Positions 57,643 through 64,000 of a stretch of DNA of 64,000 nt are shown here, piece after piece. A program made the position numbers and the translations under genes. Positions within the stretch are counted from its first letter, which is position 1; every line of letters begins with the position of its first letter. Source of the DNA: Halobaculum sp. MBLA0147 (GTDB taxonomy: Archaea; Halobacteriota; Halobacteria; Halobacteriales; Haloferacaceae); assembly GCF_041361345.1 (NCBI RefSeq), contig NZ_JBGKAD010000001.1:2666001-2730000 (forward strand). The letters run 5' to 3'. The notes under the pieces are model-generated. The model made no database searches. It had not been told where the DNA came from and was given only the letters and a program-made list of their open reading frames with translations.

Positions 57643-58359
57643 ATGTCACTCCGGGAGATCATCGAGACGGTCGAGAGTCGCCAGAAGCGGCTGACGGTGT
57701 TCGACCCACCGTCCGAGCGGATCGTCGAGCAACTCCGGGAGTACTTCGCCTCCCAGACGGTCCGGATCGAGCAGAGCACGACGGACAGCAACCTCTCCGG
57801 GTACGCGGTGTTGTCGGACAGCGACGCCGAAGACGAGGTGTTGGCGGCCGTCGACCTCCGGCACCTCGGCGATCCGACGGACGACGCCGACGTGTCTCCG
57901 TTCGCACCGATCATCGAACACTTGGACGACACGACGTTCACCTCTTTCGACCTCCAGCAGATGATGGCCGCGACGCGGGAGGTGGAGGACCGCGCCTGGC
58001 GGAAGGGTGAGGGGGTACTCCACACCGGCTTCCAGCGTACCGGCGCGATCACCCAACAGGAGGACGTGTACGCCGACCTCGCGAGCAAGGACCTCGACAT
58101 CCACGCGTACGCCGCCCCGGCCCCCGGTGTCCCGGAGATCGAGGGCGTCACGCTCCACCAGGAGGACACCCGCGAGATCGCGGAGTCGTGGTTCGTCGTC
58201 TTCGACGGCGGCGGCGACCCACTGGACGCCTGCGCGCTGTTGGCCGAGGAACGCGGCGACACCGACGAGCGGGAGTTCTTCGGCTTCTGGACGTACGACC
58301 CCGAGATCGTCGACGAGATTCTCGGGCACCTCACCGAACGGTACGCGGTCACCGTCTGA
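57643..58359 (+). CDS. DICT sensory domain protein
   Basis: This 238-residue protein matches the DICT domain found in haloarchaeal and cyanobacterial sensors: MSLREIIETVESRQKRLTVF, then VRIEQSTTDSNLSGYAVLSD. The second half has TFTSFDLQQMMAATREVEDR and ALLAEERGDTDEREFFGFWT. DICT domains often lie with histidine kinases or light sensors and are inferred to sense or signal; no catalytic motif. A short stand-alone protein. Confidence 0.82.
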   Translation: MSLREIIETVESRQKRLTVFDPPSERIVEQLREYFASQTVRIEQSTTDSNLSGYAVLSDSDAEDEVLAAVDLRHLGDPTDDADVSPFAPIIEHLDDTTFTSFDLQQMMAATREVEDRAWRKGEGVLHTGFQRTGAITQQEDVYADLASKDLDIHAYAAPAPGVPEIEGVTLHQEDTREIAESWFVVFDGGGDPLDACALLAEERGDTDEREFFGFWTYDPEIVDEILGHLTERYAVTV

Positions 58360-58424
58360 GGCTCGCGACTACCGGAGTGACACCCTCTTGTCGCGACGCG
58401 GATCGACGATCGACGATCCCCGGC

Positions 58425-58709
58425 TCACCGACGGATCGCGAACCCGTCGATCCCCTCGGGTGGCTCGTACTCGACGCTGACACCCTCCACCTCGGCGGCG
58501 GGGCTCCCCTCGTGACAGGAGCTCACCAGTTCCGCGACCGGCCCGGGCTCGCCCTCGAAGACCGCCTCGACGCGGCCGTCCGCGAGGTTCTTCACCCACC
58601 CGTCGACGCCGTGTTCGCGGGCCGTGTCCCGCGTCGTCGCTCTGAAGTACACACCCTGGACGCGCCCCGAGACGAACACGTGTGCTCGCTCGCGTTGTGA
58701 GTCCGTCAT
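58425..58709 (-). CDS. Acylphosphatase
   Basis: This 94-residue enzyme hydrolyses acylphosphates. The active-site Arg sits in [20 protein letters not shown], and the catalytic Asn in [20 protein letters not shown]. The rest of the ferredoxin-like fold is present: [20 protein letters not shown]. The ATG at 58709 begins [13 protein letters not shown]. The gene is single and converges on the DICT gene, 65 bases apart. Confidence 0.95.
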   Translation of the reverse strand: MTDSQRERAHVFVSGRVQGVYFRATTRDTAREHGVDGWVKNLADGRVEAVFEGEPGPVAELVSSCHEGSPAAEVEGVSVEYEPPEGIDGFAIRR

Positions 58710-58927
58710 CTCACCCGTCGGTTCCACCGCCGAGGGCAAAACGGTGTGGCTGCGCGGAGTCGGGCGACGCTCTCGACGGCCCCCTTCCAGCCACTGTGTG
58801 CTCACGAACCAGTTTCGAGGATCGAAACCCGCGCGCCGCCGGGGTACACGAACGTGCAGAACCGCCCGACACCGGCCGGACACGCGTGCCGGTGGTTTCA
58901 AGACCGCGCCAGTCACCGTTCGACACG

Positions 58928-59851
58928 ATGCGACACGACCACCTGCTGTCGGCGGGCCAACTCGACCGGGCCGACGTCGAGTCGCTGCTCGACAGGGCGG
59001 CCGCGTTCGCGGCCGACCCCGGTGCGGTCGGAGACAGACACGCCGACAAGCTGCTGGCGACGTGTTTCTTCGAACCGAGTACCCGGACGCAGATGTCCTT
59101 CGAGGCGGCGATCAAACGACTCGGCGGCGACGTGGTCGACATGGGGCCCGTCGACACCTCCTCCGTCGAGAAAGGGGAGTCGCTGGCGGACACGATGCGC
59201 GTCGTCGAGGGGTACGCCGACGGGATCGTGCTCCGCCATCCCAGCGAGGGGGCGGCGAAGATGGCCAGCGAGTTCGTGGACGTGCCGGTCGTCAACGCCG
59301 GCGATGGCGCCGGGCAACACCCGAGTCAGACACTGTTGGACCTGTACACGATGCGGGAGGCGGCCGGGTTGGACGACCTGACCGTCGGAATCGTCGGCGA
59401 CCTGAAGTACGGGCGGACGGTCCACTCGCTGGCGGCGGCGTTGACGGAGTTCGGCGCGCGGATGCACTTCGTCTCCCCACCGTCGCTGCGGCTCCCGCGG
59501 AGCGTCCAGTACGACCTCCACGAGAGCGGCGCGCGGATCCGCGAACACGAGTCGTTGGACGAGGTGGTACCGGAGGTGGACGTGTTGTACGTCACGCGGA
59601 TCCAACGCGAGCGGTTCCCCGACGAGGACGAGTACCGCGAGGTCGCGGGGCGGTACCGGGTCGACGAGTCGACACTCGCGGACGCCCGCGACGACCTGAC
59701 GATCATGCACCCGCTCCCACGCGTCGACGAGATCGCACCGGCGATCGACGAAACTTCGAACGCACGCTACTTCGAACAGGCACACAACGGCGTCCCGGTC
59801 CGGATGGCACTGTTAGACGCGCTGTTCGACGAGGAGGGGGGTGACGGGTGA
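58928..59851 (+). CDS. pyrB: Aspartate carbamoyltransferase, catalytic chain
   Basis: This 307-residue catalytic chain joins carbamoyl phosphate to aspartate in pyrimidine synthesis. Carbamoyl-phosphate contacts are in [20 protein letters not shown] (STRT) and [32 protein letters not shown] starts the aspartate domain, and [11 protein letters not shown] closes the site. ATG at 58928. The stop overlaps the GTG start of pyrI by four bases. Confidence 0.97.
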   Translation: MRHDHLLSAGQLDRADVESLLDRAAAFAADPGAVGDRHADKLLATCFFEPSTRTQMSFEAAIKRLGGDVVDMGPVDTSSVEKGESLADTMRVVEGYADGIVLRHPSEGAAKMASEFVDVPVVNAGDGAGQHPSQTLLDLYTMREAAGLDDLTVGIVGDLKYGRTVHSLAAALTEFGARMHFVSPPSLRLPRSVQYDLHESGARIREHESLDEVVPEVDVLYVTRIQRERFPDEDEYREVAGRYRVDESTLADARDDLTIMHPLPRVDEIAPAIDETSNARYFEQAHNGVPVRMALLDALFDEEGGDG

Positions 59852-60390
59852 CCGAACCCGACCACACCGCCGCGTCGACGGCGGACGAGGTGTGTTGCGG
59901 GGACACGACCGACCTCGCACGGACGGACGGCGGGGAGGACCGCCAACTGCGCGTCTCGAAGATCCGGAACGGGACGGTGATCGACCACGTCGCCGCCGGA
60001 CAGGCGTTGAACGTGCTCTCGTTGCTCGACATCGACGGCTCCGCGGGACTCGGTGTCTCGGTGGTGATGAACGTCCCGTCGGACCGGCTCGGGAGCAAGG
60101 ACGTGGTGAAAGTCGAGGACCGGGAGTTGAGTCAGTCGGAAGTGGACGTGTTGTCGCTTCTGGCCCCGGCCGCGACGGTGAACATCGTCCGCGAGTTCGA
60201 GGTCGTCGAGAAGACGCGCGTCGTCCGGCCGGACCGCGTCACGGGCGTGTTGACGTGTCCGAACAGCAACTGTATCACGAACCGTGGCGAACCCGTCGAC
60301 CCCGCCTTCGAGGTGTTGTCCGACGGCGTCAGGTGCGAGTACTGTGACACGATCACCCGCGAGGGGCTCGGCGACCAGATGCGGGCGTAG
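59848..60390 (+). CDS. pyrI: Aspartate carbamoyltransferase, regulatory chain
   Basis: This 180-residue chain has the nucleotide-binding allosteric domain (residues 25-120; [20 protein letters not shown]) and the zinc domain with four Cys: [11 protein letters not shown] and CEYCDTI. It holds the catalytic trimers and transmits CTP/ATP control. It is translationally coupled to pyrB by the GTGA overlap. The N-terminal 25 residues, with two Cys (EVCCGDTTD), are extra. Confidence 0.96.
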   Translation: MTEPDHTAASTADEVCCGDTTDLARTDGGEDRQLRVSKIRNGTVIDHVAAGQALNVLSLLDIDGSAGLGVSVVMNVPSDRLGSKDVVKVEDRELSQSEVDVLSLLAPAATVNIVREFEVVEKTRVVRPDRVTGVLTCPNSNCITNRGEPVDPAFEVLSDGVRCEYCDTITREGLGDQMRA

Positions 60391-60503
60391 TCCGGATCGG
60401 ACGGCGTGAGACGGGTCGGCGGAGTGGAGACGACTCCTCTGGGCCCCACTCGCTCGTGTCGGCTCCCGGAAACGATTTGTAGGTGCCCGTCGAACCGTGA
60501 CGT

Positions 60504-60614
60504 ATGTCCGGGAAATCCAAGCTCGTCCTCCTGTTCGGCATCATCGTACTGCTGTACGTCGTCCTCTCGTCCGGCGAGGAGTCGGTCGAGGTCGAGGTCG
60601 ACACCGAAGAGTAG
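60504..60614 (+). CDS. Small membrane protein, 36 residues
   Basis: A short frame with one hydrophobic helix (LVLLFGIIVLLYVVLSS) and an acidic tail (EESVEVEVDTEE). A TATA-like GATTTGTAG sits about 27 bases before the ATG. The composition fits a real halophilic microprotein, but no function is known. Confidence 0.5.
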   Translation: MSGKSKLVLLFGIIVLLYVVLSSGEESVEVEVDTEE

Positions 60615-60824
60615 ACGCACCACACGACAGACGAGACACGACACCCGCGCGAGCGGGTCGCGTTCTCCGACCACCGACCGCCGAGTCGCGACGCCGTCGA
60701 TGGTCGCCTGGCTCCGGGAAGGGACGTGATCCCGCCGACCATCGCTCGTACCCGAATCCCGACGACCACGGGGGAGTCGGCACGCCTCCGAACGACTTAC
60801 GCCCGGCACGCGCCAACGAGGTGT

Positions 60825-61805
60825 GTGACCGACTACGCCGTCGTGACCCGCAACGAGGAGGAGGTGGCGTGGGACGCCTTCGATCACGCGTTCTTCGAGA
60901 CGAAGGACGTGACCGGCCGCGCGGCGGAGCCGCTGGCGGACGCGGTGAACATGATCTCCTGTTTCGGAGACAACGCCGCCGTCGACGAGACCCCGGAACT
61001 CGCCCCGCTGAGCGACGCCGGGGAACGTGCGACCCGCGAGCGGCCGTACTTCGACTGGGCGTACGTCTGTCCCACACACCCGGAGTACCGCGCCGGCATC
61101 CTCGAGATGATCGCCGACGCCGCCGCCGAGCGGGGCGACGTGCGACTCGACGACGTGGGGTTCCCACGCGCGGAGTACTGTCACTGTGACCGCTGTCTCT
61201 CGCGGTTCCGCGAGTGGGCCGCCGAGCGGGACGACGACGCCCCCGAACCGGGCGGCGAGGTGTGGTACACGTGGCGCGCGTCGGTGATCACCGAGTTCGT
61301 CGCGGAGGCGGTCGAGCGAATCCCGGGACGCGTCTACCTCACGCTGTACCCGGACCCGTACCCCGGCCACCTGTACGAGCGGGCGGGACTGGATTTGGAG
61401 GCGCTGGCGACACACGTCGACGAGTTCGTGGTCCCGCTGTACGACACCGCCTACGGCACCACCTACTGGCTGGAGACCATCGCCAAAGGGTTCCAGAGTC
61501 GCCTCGCACAGCTGCCCGTCGACTTCTCCGTCGAGTTGTACGCGGTGAACGTCGACGTGGACCAGTTGATCCACGCGACCGAGGTCGCCGAGACGTACGC
61601 GGCGGACGTGTTCTTCGGCTACGACGCCAGCGTCGCCGCCGCCGCGCTCCGCCGGAAACGAGCCGACAGACGCGAGGGTGTCGAACACGGCGACGCGGGG
61701 GCGGAGGCAGCCGACGGTGACACGGGAGCGGAGGAACCCGATGGCGACGCGACGACGGACGGAGCCGACGGCGGCACGAAGGCGGAGGAAGCCGACGACG
61801 AGTGA
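60825..61805 (+). CDS. TIM-barrel glycosyl-hydrolase-like protein
   Basis: This 326-residue protein has a region with RPYFDWAYVCPTHPEYRAGI, then DVRLDDVGFPRAEYCHCDRC (CxCxxC cluster) followed by LSRFREWAAE. Similar Cys-containing strands occur in some GH-like TIM barrels. Later strands include RVYLTLYPDPYPGHLYE and VDEFVVPLYDTAYG, matching barrel repeats. No signal peptide; the tail of about 45 residues is acidic. No clear acid pair to confirm activity. GTG at 60825 is preferred since the upstream frame is basic. Confidence 0.65.
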   Translation: MTDYAVVTRNEEEVAWDAFDHAFFETKDVTGRAAEPLADAVNMISCFGDNAAVDETPELAPLSDAGERATRERPYFDWAYVCPTHPEYRAGILEMIADAAAERGDVRLDDVGFPRAEYCHCDRCLSRFREWAAERDDDAPEPGGEVWYTWRASVITEFVAEAVERIPGRVYLTLYPDPYPGHLYERAGLDLEALATHVDEFVVPLYDTAYGTTYWLETIAKGFQSRLAQLPVDFSVELYAVNVDVDQLIHATEVAETYAADVFFGYDASVAAAALRRKRADRREGVEHGDAGAEAADGDTGAEEPDGDATTDGADGGTKAEEADDE

Positions 61806-61903
61806 CCGACTCCAGGCCCCTCGGCGACGCGGATCGAGCCAACCGGCGACCCGTTCAGTCCGGTTGAGGCGGACTTATCCGACCGGGAGCCGTCGACGCG
61901 GAC

Positions 61904-62944
61904 ATGGCGACACCCGACGACGCGGACGTGACCACACCCGACGAGACACGACGGTACCACCTCGCACGACGGCCGGAGGGCCGTCCGGACCACGACACCT
62001 TCGAGCTACGGACGGTCGACGTGCCCGAGCCCGGACCGGGACAGGCGCTCGTGGCGACGCAGTACCTCTCAGTCGACCCGTACATGCGCGACCGGATGCG
62101 GGCCGGCGAGTCGTACTCCGAACCGTGGGAGGTCGGCGACCCGCTGCGTGGCGGCGTCGTCGGCGAGGTCGTGGCGGCGAACGGCGCCGGCGTCGAGCCG
62201 GGTCAGACCGTCGTCGGCAACCTGGAGTGGGCCGACTACAGCGTCGCCGACGGCGACGACCTCACCCCGGTCGACACGGGTGCGCTGCCGACCTCGACGG
62301 CGCTGAGTGTGCTGGGAATGCCCGGACGGACCGCGTACTTCGGCACCCGCGAGGTCGCCGAACCGAAGGCCGGCGACACGATGGTGATCTCCGGTGCCGC
62401 CGGAGCAGTCGGCTCCGTCGCGGGCCAACTCGCGACGCTGCAGGGGGCGGACGTGATCGGCGTCGCCGGCAGCGACGAGAAGGTCGAGTGGCTCACCGAG
62501 GAGTTGGGCTTCGCCGGTGGGATCAACTACGACACCGAAGACGTGGGGGCGCGTCTCGACGACCTCGCACCCGACGGCGTGGACGTGTACTTCGACAACG
62601 TCGGCGGCCCGATCACGGACGCCGTCTTCGGTCGCCTGGCGGTCGACGCACGTGTCGCGGTCTGCGGGCAGATCGCGCTGTACAACGACGAGGAACTCCC
62701 CACCGGCCCGCGCAAGCTCGCGAAGCTGATCGAGACTCGTGCGACCGTCGAGGGGTTCCTCGTCCGCGACTTCGCGCCGCGGTTCCACGAGGCGACCGAA
62801 CACCTCGGAGAGTTGGTCGCCGCGGGCGAACTCCAGTACCGCGAGACGATCACGGAGGGATTGGAGAACGCACCGGACGCGTTCCTCGGACTGTTCGACG
62901 GGGAGAACGTCGGCAAGCAGTTGGTCGCCGTCGACGAGGAGTGA
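61904..62944 (+). CDS. NADP-dependent oxidoreductase, MDR family (zinc-free)
   Basis: This 346-residue medium-chain reductase resembles prostaglandin/leukotriene and curcumin reductases: VSVDPYMRDRM-type opening (TQYLSVDPYMRDRMRAGES), nucleotide loop VISGAAGAVGSVAGQLA and DVYFDNVGGPITDAVFGRL. FLVRDFAPRFHEATEHLGEL closes the domain. No catalytic zinc ligands. Reduces C=C bonds of enones with NADPH; substrate unknown. ATG at 61904. Confidence 0.92.
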   Translation: MATPDDADVTTPDETRRYHLARRPEGRPDHDTFELRTVDVPEPGPGQALVATQYLSVDPYMRDRMRAGESYSEPWEVGDPLRGGVVGEVVAANGAGVEPGQTVVGNLEWADYSVADGDDLTPVDTGALPTSTALSVLGMPGRTAYFGTREVAEPKAGDTMVISGAAGAVGSVAGQLATLQGADVIGVAGSDEKVEWLTEELGFAGGINYDTEDVGARLDDLAPDGVDVYFDNVGGPITDAVFGRLAVDARVAVCGQIALYNDEELPTGPRKLAKLIETRATVEGFLVRDFAPRFHEATEHLGELVAAGELQYRETITEGLENAPDAFLGLFDGENVGKQLVAVDEE

Positions 62945-63024
62945 CCGGCGCCGCGAGGCGACGAGCCGGGTGCGAGGGCGGTCGACTCGCTTCTCTTTTG
63001 ACGCCGTGTCACGTGCGTGGGGGT

Positions 63025-63843
63025 ATGGCCGACCTGCGCGACGTTGGACTGTCGAAGTACGAGGCGCGCGCCTACCGGAGTCTGCTGGAGACGGGCCCGA
63101 CGACGGCGAAGGCGTTGTCGGAGGCCAGCGGCGTCCCGATGGGCCGGATCTACGACGTGCTCAACAGTCTCGAACAACACCGCCTCGCGCGCAGTCAGAC
63201 GGCGAGTCGGCCCAAGAAGTACGTCGCCGTCGAGCCCGAGACGGCACTCGACCGACTCTTGGAGGAGAAGCGTCGCGATCTCCGCCAGCGCGAACGGCAG
63301 TACGAGGAGACGGTCGAGGAACTCGTCGGCGAGTTGGAGGCGGGCGAACCGGCCGACGAGCAGTTCTGGACGGCCGCGGTCGGGCCGACCCAGACCGCGG
63401 AGCTGCTGTTGGAACGACTGGCGGCCGCCGACGATCGGATCGTGATGATCTCCTCGACGACCACCTCCGGGTTGGAACTGGGCGACATCGGCACGGCGAT
63501 CACCGAGGAGTTGGCCGACGCCGCCGACCGGGGGGTCACCGTCTCCGTGTTGCTCGCGGAGTCGGTGCCGGCGGAACTGTCCCCGCAGGTCGGCGAGCGG
63601 TACGCCGACGGGCTGGCCGACCACGAGCGCTTCGAGGTCCGTACCCACCCGGAGGTACAGGGGACGGTCACGCTGATCGACGAGGCCGAGACCTGTCTGG
63701 AGGTGCCGAACCCAGTCGAGACGGGGAGCACGTTCGCGATGATCGACCTCAAAGACGCCGGGTTCGCCGGCGACGTGCGCGAACGGTTCGAGACGCGGTG
63801 GACCGAGGCGGAGCGGTTCTCGTTCGGACTGTCGACGGAGTAG
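63025..63843 (+). CDS. TrmB-family transcription regulator
   Basis: This 272-residue regulator has an N-terminal winged helix (residues 1-80; LSKYEARAYRSLLETGPTTA, ALSEASGVPMGRIYDVLNSL). A coiled linker (RDLRQRERQYEETVEELVGE) leads to a PLD-like C-terminal domain (115-265) typical of TrmB sugar-sensing regulators (IVMISSTTTSGLELGDIGTA). Possible target: the neighbouring MDR gene or distant sugar genes. A TCTCTTTT promoter lies about 28 bases upstream. Confidence 0.9.
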   Translation: MADLRDVGLSKYEARAYRSLLETGPTTAKALSEASGVPMGRIYDVLNSLEQHRLARSQTASRPKKYVAVEPETALDRLLEEKRRDLRQRERQYEETVEELVGELEAGEPADEQFWTAAVGPTQTAELLLERLAAADDRIVMISSTTTSGLELGDIGTAITEELADAADRGVTVSVLLAESVPAELSPQVGERYADGLADHERFEVRTHPEVQGTVTLIDEAETCLEVPNPVETGSTFAMIDLKDAGFAGDVRERFETRWTEAERFSFGLSTE

Positions 63844-63855
63844 TCCCGCGTCGCC

Positions 63856-64000
63856 TCACTCGCGCCGGTACCACTCGACGGCGGCGAGGAGCAGTGACAG
63901 GACGAGTGGGACGGTCAAGATAGCCAATCCTGCGCTCCCCTCGGTCTCCCCGACGAGGAGACCGACCCCGACCGCAGCGACCAAGAAGAAGGGGAGGTAG
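63856..64000 (-). CDS. Membrane protein, C-terminal fragment (cut by window end)
   Basis: This is the last 47 residues of a minus-strand gene: LPFFLVAAVGVGLLVGETEG and GLAILTVPLVLSLLLAAVEW are two hydrophobic helices, followed by YRRE and a stop. The start lies outside the window. Convergent with the TrmB-type regulator gene, 12 bases apart. Family not recognisable from this part. Confidence 0.6.
   Translation of the reverse strand, partial: YLPFFLVAAVGVGLLVGETEGSAGLAILTVPLVLSLLLAAVEWYRRE

Overview
The window comes from a haloarchaeon (class Halobacteria). Almost every protein is rich in Asp and Glu and poor in Lys, the DNA is very GC-rich, many starts are GTG, and many genes have a TATA-like element 26-31 bases before the start codon (leaderless transcripts). 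Lineage markers agree: a bacterioruberin carotenoid cluster, PyrB/PyrI, UPF0058 and UPF0212 (DUF555) proteins, a Tfx regulator, a TrmB-type regulator, and the archaeal NadA-NadB-NadC operon. I cannot name the genus from sequence alone.

Layout. 0-1 kb: 3' part of metX. 1-4 kb: a minus-strand accessory operon with a DUF4157 (eCIS core-type) protein followed by three tandem paralogs, which looks like a polymorphic toxin with immunity genes. 4.2-6.4 kb: a small unknown gene with a structured leader, an M20 amidohydrolase and a TatA protein. 6.5-7.8 kb: tRNA-Arg(CCT), duplicated pieces of its 3' end, and an A/T-richer islet with two orphan genes. 7.9-12.8 kb: dihydroorotase, a membrane protein, a GNAT acetyltransferase, YihY and a type II NADH dehydrogenase. 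13-14.3 kb: a two-gene A/T-richer module (YwgA/Panacea-like protein plus a PD-(D/E)XK-like nuclease), a candidate defence or toxin-antitoxin system. 14.3-17.2 kb: 2-oxoacid:ferredoxin oxidoreductase korAB. 17.5-24 kb: a glycosyltransferase, a membrane histidine kinase, and the bacterioruberin genes crtD-lyeJ-cruF.

24-36 kb is mainly housekeeping: an RNA methyltransferase, a HAD phosphatase with a class II aldolase, tRNA-Gly(GCC), an amidohydrolase, nadABC (de novo NAD synthesis) behind an operator-like palindrome, a double-domain Usp, and a zinc-ribbon wHTH regulator. 36-46 kb: a glutaredoxin-like protein translationally coupled to a peroxiredoxin-fold protein with no cysteine, a CNNM transporter, a PiT phosphate transporter, a small secreted protein with a duplicated Cys motif, a TRAM protein, Tfx, an SDR, mannose-1-phosphate guanylyltransferase, an M23-like protein and a lipoate ligase homolog. 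46-54 kb is surface- and membrane-oriented: a Tat-exported penicillin-acylase family enzyme, a rhomboid protease with a long exported tail, and a divergent pair of secreted or membrane proteins with mirror-image promoters. 54-64 kb: etfBA, GGPP synthase, tRNA-Gly(CCC), a DICT protein, acylphosphatase, pyrBI, a TIM-barrel-like protein, an MDR oxidoreductase, a TrmB-type regulator and a truncated membrane gene.

The best candidates for undescribed biology are the DUF4157 toxin-like gene with three putative immunity paralogs, the 13-14.3 kb nuclease module, the small secreted CxxxC-repeat protein with an operator abutting its start codon, and the alternative-hairpin leader at 4.15-4.2 kb.
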